Origin: Hybos culiciformis
Taxonomy: Eukaryota > Arthropoda > Insecta > Diptera > Hybotidae
Length of the DNA: 64,000 nucleotides
Assembly (NCBI GenBank): GCA_964007475.1
Contig: OZ023273.1
Span: forward strand, 56,377,834 to 56,441,833
Direction: 5' to 3'
The notes beneath the pieces were generated by a model, which saw nothing but the letters and a program-made list of their open reading frames with translations, did no database searches and had not been told where the DNA came from. The position numbers and the translations under genes are program-made. How positions within the stretch are numbered: the stretch's first letter is position 1; the number at the start of each line of letters is the position of its first letter. Positions 37,494 to 64,000 of the stretch are shown here, in pieces.

Positions 37494-39664
37494 GTTCAAA
37501 TTATTTTATATCATTGGAATAATGATTTTTTTTTTTTATTTTGGTTTGAAAGGATACTTTAGCTTTGTAATAATATCCCTTTTATAAATTTTGAACCTTT
37601 TATTATTAAAAGTGTTAATAACAAACTCCAAAAATTTAAATTTATGTTCATAACATTCGTTTGTTTCGGTGAACCAGAAATCATATTTTTTTGATAATTT
37701 TGTTGCGTCCAAACAGCAATATAATTGTATACTGTTTGTTAAATTTTTTTTTTATAAACATTTTGAGCAAAATAGTTATCAAAAAATTGTATATGAAATC
37801 TGTTAATTTCAAACAGACCATCTTTTAGTGCTTTCAAATAAAATATTTCCAAATCAGTCTCATAATTCTTGAGATATAAAAATTGTTCTGATTTCAATAC
37901 AAGGACATCATTAGTTTTTTTTTAAGTTTTTTTATGATTGGGGTCGATAGAAGATAGCCGACTACTTTTTATGGAGCTCTAACTTCATGAATTAGTAAAA
38001 TACTTTCGTGAAGGTTGGCCATTAAAAAAAGTGCGACTACCTACTCATTAATATATAAAATAAATAAATAAATACTTTACTTTTTTATATTATTCAAATT
38101 ATTTATACTTATTTTAATTCCGTATCCAAATTGATAAATTTTCAATAATAATAAAATATTCCGGTATAATTTTCTTAATGTCCTTATAAAAATGTCAAAA
38201 TTTAAATAATTAAAACAAAGTTCATGCAAAATATTTTAATATACATGTACCATTAAATGCAAAACATTGTTATTTTAAAGAACGAACTAATTAAACGTAA
38301 ATTTACGAAAAAAAATAAAACAATGTCTCCCACTATCGTTTAAGAATATTTTATCCAAAGGATATAGGTAAAATATTATGACATATTATCTTTTTTTTAA
38401 TGTAAAAATTAAATTGTAATAGATATATTAATTGATTTGAAATAACTTATGATAAGAATTTTATAAATTTCAATGAAGACGAAGATGCTAGTTTTTGAAA
38501 AATAAAAAAATCATAGATGCAATAAATTGATATTAGCACATCACAACAATACATATTTTTTCATTTATTCATTATAGTTTTATAGTTATGATTTTTCGCA
38601 CAACTACATTCGAATTTTTATAAGTTGTGTAATTTTAAAACTAAACATCCTCAAAATTGAAAAAATTAATGAGTATTAGAGAGAATAGAAAAGTATACAT
38701 ATGTTTTGGGGGTCTGAAAAAATAGGAAAAAAAATAAAAACGATATTTTAAAAAGTTGTTTGACATAGTTACTCTATATTATACTTCCTTTATGGTTTTG
38801 TATAATTTATAGTTTTTACGTTATGCGTAATGATAAAAAGTTTCACTTGCATCGAGGTTTCCTAAAACCTTACACTAGTTTTTTTTTTCACTTCTCATAT
38901 TTTTCAATCAATTGTATATTTAAGAATATTTAAAGTCATAAATTATAATAAGAATTATAATTTTTTTCTTTACGTAAAGTTATATCTTGTTTCACATACG
39001 TCGAGCCTTTTTTTTTTTTTTAATTTACCACACTTCATGGATAGCACTCACTTACATTCCTTATTCTTATTTTTACAAATTTATGCTAAGTATAATTATA
39101 CTGAGATATAAAATCGATCAGAAGGAAGAACTTTTGTTTTTATGTTCCACATGATGAGTAGGTCCATCAAAATAAAATTAACAAAAATTTCAACAAAAAT
39201 TTAAAAAATAACAAAAAATTAACAAATCATCCAAAAATTCAAAATATAGACACACAGAAATTTTAAAATATTACTGGAGATACTATTGTTAAGTATCGAA
39301 ATTTTAAATATGATGAGCATTTTAAAGCAGATTATATAAACAAAATTTTAATTTTTAAGTCGCCTATGCCTAAAAAAAAGTAATTGGGATTGTTCGATAA
39401 CTCTGAAATCAATTATATTAAATATGGAAGTGAGTAGACTTAAGTTAATCTGGTCTATCTAAGAAATATAAGTCATAATATTTTCTTTTATAATATATAA
39501 ATATTCTTTTCAAAGTAAAGTCAAATTATACAACTTTTTTGTATACGCAAGGAAAACAACATAACATCATAAAACAAAATAAACAAAACATCATCATAAA
39601 TTCAAAAATTAAAAATAAATCAATACATTTCCTATTATTTCTTTGAAATAAAAAATATTTCTTA
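37494..39664. other. Gene-free AT-rich DNA downstream of the ZAD gene
   Basis: Downstream of the zinc-finger gene's stop on the minus strand; the part nearest 39664 is presumably its 3' UTR. Nothing else is recognisable. Confidence 0.5.
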
Positions 39665-54759
<15,095 letters not shown>

Positions 54760-56949
54760 TTTTATTCAAAAACCTTTCCAAAAGAAGATTTTTATTTTAT
54801 TTTATTTCTGTTGTTACTTATTTTCCACTTAACTATAATTATGAAATTTTAATTTTTTTCTTTTATAGCACTTAAAAAATATTAAAATTTTAAATTATAA
54901 AATAAACTTTGTACATTTATATGTCTTTATTATATTTATTTTTAGATTATCAAAATTGTGATTTTTCATATTTACGGAATTCCTTTAATGAATCAATTTA
55001 TTTTATTAAGTATGTGCAAAAAAGCAATACATATAATGAAGTTCAATATTGGAAAACTCATAAAGTGACAAAAAAAAATAACTCTTTCCCAGGATGATGT
55101 TTCAAAATTGCAAAAAAAATGTATAATGTGAAAGCTCGAATTTGTCGTACCACCGAACTATAATAAGTAGATAAACTTCATAACTCTAACCTGAGATATG
55201 ATTAATTTATACTAATATCATTGAAGTCGGAGAGACCAAATAAAAACTGTGTTTATTTTGTATTATTCAAAAATGATTAACAAAATTATATTTATGTATA
55301 AGTATAGTTATATAGTGGAAAAGTAATGGAGGATTTTTGTTCTTTTTACATAATTTTTGAAGTATAATGTAATTTTCCAAAATTTTAATAAAAATTTTAT
55401 TATCTTTAATAGAAATTTTGATTTAAAATTAATTTATTTTTAAGTCTTTTTTTTTAGCAAAAAACCAAAAAAAAAAAAAACAAAAACAATAACAAAATAT
55501 GAAAATATTTAGAAAAGGGCAAAAACCGATTGAAATCCATCACCACCACCCTATTTATGTCCTTGGGAAAAATCAATATTGCACTCCGGATACCTAATCT
55601 ACATAATTATAATTTTTTTTTCTTTTAAAGAAAATATTTTTCATTACATTTTTTTTTTTTAACGAAAAACTTTAAAATTTAATTTAGTTAAAAAAAAATG
55701 TTTTTCCAACTATGAATTTTCCATTAAATTTTCTTTTTATTTTTCATTCAAACAAGTACATTTATAATATTAAAATTTATATTATTTTTCTTTTTTTTAT
55801 TTTATTTTTTAATAATTTGAATAATAAATTTCAAAACAAAATTTTGTTTACAATGTGAAAAAAAAAAAAATGAAAATTGTTACTTTCTTCTTTTCTGTAA
55901 GAGAATTTTTTTTTTATTTTATATATATGTTTTATGGAAAATCTGTCATATTTTTTTTTTCCTCCTTTTCGCTATGAAAATTCCGAAACATAAAAAGTTT
56001 TCTTTGAAATTTTTTTTTATTTTTTTATAGTTTTCAGAAATTATTTTTAATTATTCAAAAAACTTTTATTTAGAGAAAATTAACTTCACTTTTTAGTTTT
56101 GATTAAAAATTAAATTTTCTTTTAATTAACTTTAGGTATATTATAATTTTGTTTTCAAATATTTCGATTTAGAGTTAAAGTAAAAAAAAAAAAAATTTTT
56201 TTTCCCTGATGTGTCAATTTTCGAGGGAAAATTGCTCTTCCAGTAAAAATATGTATATTGTAGTGGTGCTGTTTTTCTTATGTAATAAATACGCATGTTC
56301 TATAAGCATGCGGAAAACAGTGAAATAAAATTATAATGAAAACAAGGAAAAATAACTTTATAAGGGTACATTTATTTGAATATTGAAAAATTTTATTCCC
56401 CAAATAACGGTTAAGATAAAATTTATATTGGAGGATTAAGATTTTTGGATTTTTTGGAAACTTTATTGCAATGGTCTTCTAGATCTAGAGAGTTAAAGCT
56501 TCAAATCATTCAAATTTCCAAATGGAACGTTGAAGTTCATTTTCTTAAGGCCAGAGATAATAAAGTATGAGATGTCGAATTGGAAATTTCAACTTGTTAT
56601 TCCTATGGTCCCTATGGACATACTAATACGTTTACCAAGATCTCGGATATATTTACCAAAATTGCAGTTGAATCCTAAAATATGCACATCAATCTATTTA
56701 TTTTGTTCTATCTATTTATCTAAATATATAAAAAAAACGTTGGAGGACATGTTAGTTGGAAACTACTAATCCAAATTCCACAAAATTTTGAGTATATGTC
56801 GTTATGAACTATAAGCAGGTTTCTTTTTTTAATTGAAATTTGTGTCAATAAAAAATAAATTGAACGAAATTATTTATTTGAAAGGAATTTTCGAGTTTTA
56901 ATTATAGCACCGGGATCGACTAGGGTGTATATACATAAAAACATGTCGC
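54760..56949. other. Intergenic DNA upstream of the ZAD gene
   Basis: The first bases hold the 5' UTR and promoter of the reverse-strand ZAD gene, with no TATA box I can identify. The rest is AT-rich with long A and T tracts and no supported gene. Confidence 0.5.
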
Positions 56950-57062
56950 GTCAATTCACCAAACACACAATTCACCGAAATCACAATTCGCCAAAAACAC
57001 AATTCACCGAAAACAGAATTCACCGAATACACTTCGGTGAATTGTGTTTTCGGTGAATTGAC
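56950..57062. repeat. 16-bp minisatellite with inverted end (fold-back)
   Basis: Five head-to-tail 16-bp units of the form CAATTCACCGAAAACA (variants CAATTCACCAAACACA, CAATTCACCGAAATCA, CAATTCGCCAAAAACA, GAATTCACCGAATACA). Two units in the opposite orientation follow directly (CTTCGGTGAATTG, TGTTTTCGGTGAATTG). The last direct units and the inverted ones can pair as a hairpin around 57030. Confidence 0.9.
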
Positions 57063-58141
57063 GGTAAATCACGCAACTTATAAACTTCTCAAAAAATTAA
57101 CTGATTTATAAGAAACTGATAGCATTGGAAAGTATATTTTCTGTAGATAGTTTTGGGCTGTTTTTCATGAAATTTGTTTGATTACTTTTGGCGCTGGACA
57201 TTTTTTTCGACTTTTATGCACTATTTATAATTTTTTATATGAAATTTGTAATTTTTTTTGTGAATGACTCAAGTTTATTATTTATAAAGTCTAGGCTAGA
57301 ACAAAACAGTGGTCGCGGCGAGATTTACTAGAAGGGGAAAGTGGCGAGCATGTGAGGGGTTCTTATTCTTACACTTCGACCTATCGGTTTCTGACAGTTG
57401 CAGAGACAAAATTAATTATTAACGTCTATTTCTTTATATAAAAAATTAACAAGTCGTAGTTTCCAATGCGACACCTCATAATTTATAATCTCTGACATAT
57501 ATCAGAACGCACAATAAAAGTAAAGTGTACGTCATGTAAGATGCCAGATAATGGGACTTTGGTAGTCGATTTCGAAAAATTATATATTTTAAGATTTTTA
57601 AAAACTGAATATTGAAGTCTGTGTAAGTAAAGAATATGATGAGTTGAATTCCAAGGATCAAATAATTCATAATTAAAATCTGAAACAGTAGGTACCTCAT
57701 AAACGAGTTTCGCACATTTCTACAATCAACCTCTAGCAATCTATCAATTTCAATTGAAACCCAATTTCAGACCACAGGGGTGGAATTATGTAACTTTGTC
57801 TTCTTTGTGACAATCGACAATTCAAACATGATCAATTTCTATGGACAATGAAAATTATGCTTCACGTATCTAATCTTCACGTATCTAAATAAAAAGGTAG
57901 TAAAACTCAATAAAAATCTGGAAAAGATAACTAGTTTATAAAGTTAACCTTGACTTATAAATTATAAAATATTTGTGAAATTTGTAGGGGAAAAGAGAAG
58001 AATTATGCACCTACTTTTCTAAAATTTTGTAGTCAATATTGTCGAGAAAAAAAATTTGCTTCCTATAACTTAAATTATCGCGACTTGTCTATCAAAATAA
58101 AACGACAGCTATTTTTTGGTCGTCTTATAGTAAATGAATGT
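57063..58141. other. Gene-free intergenic DNA
   Basis: No supported gene. A slightly GC-richer patch at 57300-57400 (GTGGTCGCGGCGAG, GGGGAAAGTGGCGAGCATG) may be an old repeat fragment. Confidence 0.45.
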
Positions 58142-58482
58142 CGATTTGGCTGAAATTTAGGGAGGAGGTAGATGCGATGACTAAACCTCGAAATCCAAGC
58201 GGATTTTTTCACGAAACCCCCCGTTTCGGAAAAATGACCTTCCAAATCTTTCATTATGTTTTATATATAGAACATTTTTTTGCTCCTATTTGCCTAATTT
58301 TTGCAGAGGGGGTAGAGGTGGTGTCCTGAATGTCAAATCCAAGACAATTTTTTTCCGGAACAATATTAATAGGTATGTATGAAAACTTTGGAGTCCATAT
58401 CTCCGAAACGGAGGGTTTCCTGAAAATCCTATTGGGGGTTTGGTCACCGTCTCTACCTCCCTACCAAGTTTCAGCGAAATCT
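58142..58482. repeat. Three-module repeat with inverted arms
   Basis: Module 1 (58142-58240) contains GATTTGGCTGAAATTTAGGG, AGGAGGTAG, AAATCCAAGCGG and CCCCCCGTTTCGG. The inverse of the same series is at 58393-58482 (CCGAAACGGAGGGTTTCC, TCTACCTCCCTACCAAGTTT, CAGCGAAATCT). Between them is a weaker direct copy from about 58290 to 58370 (TTGCCTAATTTTTGCAGAGG, GGGTAGAGGTGG, CAAATCCAAG, TTTCCGG). A GTCGACAATTGT palindromic pair lies nearby at 58697-58733. The 63- and 72-codon frames here are translations of the repeat. Confidence 0.65.
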
Positions 58483-58749
58483 AAGGTGAACACTCAACTG
58501 CACTTTAACCAAATTCTCTATATTATTTTTTTAAAAACGATGAACTAAAATTCGCGATCTTTTTACATAAAGCAAAAAAGTCGACATGGTCGCTTTTATG
58601 ATCGAGGTCGACAAATATTTAAAATTTTTTTAGTTAATTTCTCAATAAAATTATGAGAAATGAATTTTGAAGCTTTTAAAATTCCATGAAGCAAAAAGTC
58701 GACAATTGTTACATTTTGTTACAATTGTCGACCGACCGGTGACAATTGT

Positions 58750-59925
58750 TATATGATTGCACCCCTGTTTAACTCTTTCTGCAAACGACATATCTACCTG
58801 CTTGTATTATTTTCATCGAAAAATATGCAACAAAATAGTTTGATCTTTGAAATTTATCGGGTGTAAGTAGGATAGGAATAATAATACCTTTTTTTAATAT
58901 CAATAATTATGTTTTTTCTGTTGACGGCTCGATGCTTTTCCAAATAATAAATTTAATAATTTTAGATACATACCATGAGTTTTTGTGAATGTACCACAAC
59001 AATAGGTTATGAACTTACTATTTTTAGGTTTTTAATACATTTAGATAAGTTACGTTTAGCTAAAATTTCAAAAACAAATAAAAAATCTTCTTGTTAATTT
59101 AATTTTTCTAAACTTTTACATTTATTTGTTTCTTATTAAAAAATAACATTTAATTTTTATTTATTTTCAAGGCAATAATATTAAAAAAGAAATTTATAAT
59201 GTAAAAAGATTCATATATACATAAAATATTTCATATCTTTACTTTTCACAGCATTCTTCTAAAATAAAAAAAAATTATAATGATAAAAATGGTACAAATT
59301 AATTTTTGAGCTAAATACTAAATTTTAATGAATTTGAGTACAAAACCATCAATAAACAAAATTTGAAGTCATTTCTTTTGTTTGTAGAAATCTAGAGCGT
59401 ATAATTTTTCGATATTTCAAATAGTTGTCAGTAATAATTAATTTGCCTTATACTTTACGTACATTATTTTTGTCATCTTCATATTTCTCAATTGCAGAAA
59501 TTTCAGTAAACCAGTATCGAGTTTTTAAAAGGCAAAATATTGTGTTTAATTGAAAACAATGTACAAACTCTTAAAAACATAGCAATATCCTGAACCCTCA
59601 AACATAATGTTCGAATTTGTTTTTATTTCGACGCTTCTATCAGTCTAATACCTATAATTTTGAAATAATTGCTTAAAAAACAAATTAAATTTAAGTTCCG
59701 CTTAAATAATTTTTATTCGCAAATATAATTTTGAGAAATGAAAAAAAATCGTGAAACATCTTTTAATTTTTTTAGGAATAGATATGTGTGGTAATTTTTA
59801 ATGAAGTTAAAAATAAAAAAAATATTAAAAAAATCAATAAAAAAATATTAGAAATATTTCCTTAAGCGGAACAAATGCTTAAATAGCTAAATCTAGACTT
59901 AGAGACAAATATGTATGTGTTATTG
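58750..59925. other. Gene-free DNA downstream of the saposin gene
   Basis: AT-rich and without recognisable features apart from what is probably the 3' flank of the saposin-related gene. Confidence 0.5.
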
Positions 59926-59971
59926 TTTATTGATAAATTTTAAATTTAAATATAATAAAATTATCAAATTT

Positions 59972-62900
59972 TTATGAAGCATAATATCCCAATTTCCTGT
60001 CTTGACAATATCGTACAGTCTGAAATTCAAAAATGAAAAGAAATTAAAAATATATAAAACAAACAGTATACCTGACAATTTTTTAAAAATTCGGTCGAAT
60101 ATATTTTTTAGAAATTCTTTTTCTTTATTATTTCTGCTATCAATCTCTATTCGTATATAAATGTTCATCGAATATCCCATTTCCGCGCCCAGTAGTAATA
60201 ATTTGTCATAAATGGGGAACCAAATAATATTTTTAGGTTCTTTCACCCGACATCTATTCAAGGTATAACATTTTTTGCGAAATTCATTTTCATGCCTCCA
60301 GTACGAATCTTTGAACACAATCGGGTCTAACTATTTATTTTATTCGTTTAATTGAGATCTAATTTTTATCAAAATCCATTAAACTATTAAAAAATTTTAA
60401 AATTATAGAAATTTTTCTATTGAAAGTAATTTCGACCCTTATCCGATTGAGAGCTTGTAACTCCACAGTCCGAACCCCCACGCAGTGATAAGATCGAAAT
60501 CGTTAATGCGCGCAAAAGGCAGACGGACAGACAGAAAATGAAAACATATAGTCCTTTTTCATTTTGGATGGAAAACGCGCTAAAAACTAATGCGAGCAAA
60601 AATTTCTTTAAAAAAAAAAATTAAAAAGAAAAATGTTCATTTAAATTTGTTTTATTCATTAACTGTTTTTTGACTTACTTTGCAGGATTCTGCAACATTT
60701 GGGTCACTACACCAATGTGTTGGGCCCCAAGTACATTGGTTTGCACCAACGAGCTCATTTTTATTTTCATCAGCGGAGCGACGATTACGATTAAAATTTT
60801 GTGATTCAGAATCAATAGTTCCACCAATTCTCAAAAAAGACAAAACCGATTGTTCTTCTTGAAAACATTTTCCTATTTTCGCACAAATTTCAGATTCGGG
60901 AGTACTTTTCTTAATCAAATTTTGAATACTCGGCCCATAATAAGCAATCAAATCAGTACACTAAAAAAGAATTCAATTAAATAACTGAATTTAATTTATT
61001 AAATCGAATTACTTTTCCAATATATTTAGCAGGTAAATCCTTGCAAGCTTCTTCGATAACAGTGTGTACATCTAATTCTGGATTTTCTTTGATCATTGGT
61101 GCTAATGTAATAACAGCTCCGTGGCATACACCACATTCTATGACTTCATCTAACGAAAAAAAAACATAATTATTGTAAATAAAAAATTAATAAAAACATT
61201 ATTAAAAATACCGTAAGAACTATTAAGAGCTGCGCACACCATTAAATATTGACAAACTTCTTTTGGCGGAACTGTTTCCAACAAATTGAAAATTGCATCA
61301 CCATATTGATAAACGAAATTATCGCATTTGGTTGAAATTGTTTTAGGCATTTTGGAGCAAATATTATGAATTTCAGTTTTGATCTCATCCTGTGGAACAA
61401 AGAAAAATTAAATTTTTGAATAACAAATATTTAGTATTATTATATAAGCTATCGCATCGCAAGTGCTATCTTTATCGTTTTGTGCAAAAAAATATAAAAT
61501 AATAGCAACTGTCTGACCTCAGTTTTTTTATCTTTAAGTGCGGCTTCTAATTTCACCATAATGAATTCACATAAAACGCATTGAGGTGTATCACCAAGAT
61601 TTTCTTCCTTAATTTTTTCTAATTTTACAATTTCTTCGCTCTTGGAAGGTATTGCAATAATATCAATTTTAAGCGCATCATCAATTTCAACTGAAATGAT
61701 TAAACACAAAAATATTAATTTATTGGTGTATTTAACGTCTATATGCTTGTTATTATTAATAATAATAAAAATAATAAATTTAAAATGAAGAAAAAAATAA
61801 AAAAAAAACTTACGATCTTCACTTTCTCTTGATTCGCACAACATTAAATCACTACAAATTTCTTTTGGTGCAATTTCACTCATAATTAAATCCACAATTT
61901 TATCACCATATTTTGTCATATAACTTTTGCATTTACTTTTAATTTGATGAATTTTTTCACAGGCATGCTCTAGAGCTTCTTTTATTTCAGCTTTTGATTT
62001 TTTATTAATAATTCGTTTTTCAGCCTCTTTTACAATTTCTTTACACAACAAACATTCAGGTGAAATAACCTCATAATTATAATTTTCAATTGGATTACCA
62101 TTTATTGTATTGTCAGCAATTTCATTAGTTACTAAAATAAATAAATAAATATATAGGTAATGAGATTAATCTATAACTTGAAAAAGCATTATGTGTAAAA
62201 TATTGATAAGTAAAAAGTACAAAATTGTTTCCGTACAGAAATTTTTATAAAATAAGTAAAATTAATAGGCGCCTGAGGATTATAATAGTATCAAAGACGA
62301 CCTAATATAACCTAATTTTATGTTATACATCTTTTAGTTTCAATTTTTAATTAATTAGCAACATGAAAAATTTATTTCAAAGATTAATTACTACTGTAGT
62401 CCATTTGTCTATTTTTTTTTTGAAATATCTACATATATTTTTTTTCTCAATTATGAAATAAACAATTGTTTCCCATGACTTACGCATATCATCATTGTTT
62501 TCAAAACTGATATTCAATTCACTTAGTTTAGTTGGTTCGGGAGGGCATAAATGTATTTCAACACAAATTTGCTGTGGAGTAAAATCATTGATAAGTTTTT
62601 CAATTAATTCCTTTGAATATGTATTAACAAAATCAACACATTCTTCTTGTAGTTTTTTCGGTATATCATTCATACATAATTTATCCAAACAATTTTGAAT
62701 ATTTTCCTAAAATATGATCAAATTAATGAGAAAAGTTTTTTAGATGTTACAAGTTATAAGAATTTTTTTTTTATTTTTTACTTCAGTTACATTGTCCTTA
62801 ATCATTGCCTTGGCTTGAGCAATAGCAAACAAACATAACGGACAAGTTGGTTTATACACTTCAGGATTTGAACCGATAATTGAAACTTTTATTGGTTTTG

Positions 62901-64000
62901 GTGAAAAAACTTCCATATCTTTATGATTTGGTGGGCATAGTTTAATTTCTGGACATATTTTACTAGGATCAATATTTTGAATTAGTAATGCTATTATCAT
63001 ATCTCCATAACTTTCAACGAATTGTTGACATTCTGTGGTGACTGAATTTGGTAATCTGTTGCAAGTAGTTTTTACAATTTGTTTTATTTCCTCCTAGAAT
63101 AAATAAATAAAAATTTAATCTTTTTTAAAAACATTAACTTTTTGATTGAACATTCATTTTTGGCAAAAATCCCAGTTTTAACTTGGTTCAGAAACTGATT
63201 TTCAAGGCAGAAAGCTTGCAAGTATACATTTTTGAAATGTATTTGCAAATGTTATGTTGAAGTTAATCAATTTCTTTTTTTGGTTTTTTCTAATACATAT
63301 AATCGTGGACAGGTTCATAAGTCTTAGGCTTAATACAATGTATCAATTAGTCAATTAGTCTTAGGCTTAATATAATGTATCAATTATCTATTCTATATCT
63401 AAATCCAATCCATAACTAATAATCCAAATCTAATAACTAAATAATTTTCACTTACTTCAGTTTTCGGTGTAGCTAGGGCTTCTTGAACAAAATGTAAGAA
63501 ATATTCACAAATTGCACAATATTCTCCATTTTTCTCCAAATCCCAGGGTCGAGGAGCTCCCATTAATTTATCGAATGGTAATTGCGCTGACATAATCTCT
63601 TCATTCGTCAATTTTGGCTCATTTTCTCCTAATACAAACTTAGGTTTTTCTTTGACGCTCACCGCTAAGTTTCCGCTTTTAATTGCAGGTAATAATGGCA
63701 TAATCGGACGATTATTGAATTTAGAGTTTAATCCTTTTGGACAAACACCAATTATAAAACAAGCTCCATTTGCATCTAAATCATCGACTAAAGTCTTGTA
63801 TATTATTCCGTAATATTCATTCACAATGCTTAAACATTCATCTTTGAAGCCTTTTGTTTGTTTGCACAATCCTTCTAAAACTTGCTTGAATTCTGATTCT
63901 GTTGTATTTGCAACCAATAAATCTTTCAAATGATTCACCAATTGTTCACATAGCTCACAGGGTATATCATCTTTAACCACACCAGTTTCAGATTTTGGTC
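59972..64000 (-). CDS. Sap-r: Saposin-related (prosaposin-like) protein, 3' nine exons, partial
   Basis: A lysosomal/secretory precursor cleaved into lipid-binding saposins that help sphingolipid hydrolases. Visible minus-strand exons: 64000-63456 (open at the window edge), 63093-62782, 62706-62484, 62131-61814, 61690-61518, 61389-61212, 61149-61013, 60960-60679 and 60019-59972. They give 737 aa with consistent phases; the 5' part and signal peptide are outside. Six saposin-B domains are seen, each with the six-Cys pattern starting C-x2-C and ending in a C-P/C-A-type segment (examples PCELCEQLVNHL...IIGVCP, PTCPLCLFAI...EIHLCPP, PQCVLCEFIM...LMVCAA). The last is followed by a saposin-A domain, CTWGPTHWCSDPNVAESCK/TVRYC, near the C-terminus. 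A Gly-Ile-Cys or Lys-Glu-(I/V)-C motif recurs before the fifth Cys. AATAAA is at 59931-59926. The exon 5 donor is GTCAGA, weaker than the others. Confidence 0.92.
60425..60600. repeat. Repeat-like patch in the last saposin intron
   Basis: GC-richer than the surrounding intron. It contains AGTCCGAACCCCCACGCAG, GCGCGCAAAAGGCAGACGGA with CAGACAGAAAAT, and then AAACGCGCTAAAAACTAATG with GCGAGCAAAAA. GCGCGCAAAA and GCGAGCAAAA recur about 85 bases apart. The 'gacggacagacag' motif is typical of ends of decayed interspersed repeats and echoes the GGACA-rich end of the repeat at 12367-12997. Confidence 0.4.

Overview
The window is about 64 kb of very AT-rich (well over 70% A+T), intron-containing insect nuclear DNA. 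The evidence is an RR-1 cuticular protein gene, a ZAD-type C2H2 zinc-finger gene (the ZAD family is expanded in insects), a multi-domain saposin-related gene, GT-AG introns, TATA/initiator core promoters and many insect-style DNA transposons. I cannot place it to an order from sequence alone. Single ATG-to-stop frames almost never equal genes here; the genes below were assembled by joining exons at splice sites with checked phase.

Layout. Bases 1-17,500 hold no gene I can support, only AT-rich DNA with scattered repeats: two opposite copies of a dispersed repeat family at 1-313 and 12367-12997, a hAT-like MITE built around GGGTTC hexamers at 2569-3013, a tRNA-derived SINE-like piece near 3.3 kb and a GC-rich palindromic island at 8.0-8.15 kb. 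A cuticular protein gene runs forward, with its core promoter near 17.51 kb and coding exons from 17744 to 21391. A gene for an unrecognised secreted, highly charged protein runs in reverse (promoter near 31.75 kb, stop at 25936), convergent with it. From 31.8 to 39.6 kb there is no gene, but there is a fold-back element with a 70-bp perfect palindrome, a CA microsatellite and a MITE.

The main locus is a reverse-strand ZAD/polyQ/three-finger C2H2 gene, eight coding exons from 54759 down to 39665, predicted 612 aa. Its 11.2-kb second intron carries a complete 3.8-kb hAT-like DNA transposon (42447-46246). The transposon has a perfect 8-bp target duplication, terminal inverted repeats of about 500 bp, and a four-exon transposase gene that reads without interruption for 680 aa. 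A 135-bp MITE flanked by TA is nested inside it.

An intergenic stretch (54.8-59.9 kb) carries a 16-bp fold-back minisatellite and a three-module inverted repeat. The reverse-strand saposin-related gene (59972 to beyond 64000) follows, with six saposin-B domains and a terminal saposin-A domain visible. The host genes appear functionally unrelated: cuticle assembly, an unknown secreted product, transcriptional regulation and lysosomal lipid handling. The most notable element is the apparently intact hAT-like transposon sitting 57 bp from a splice acceptor.
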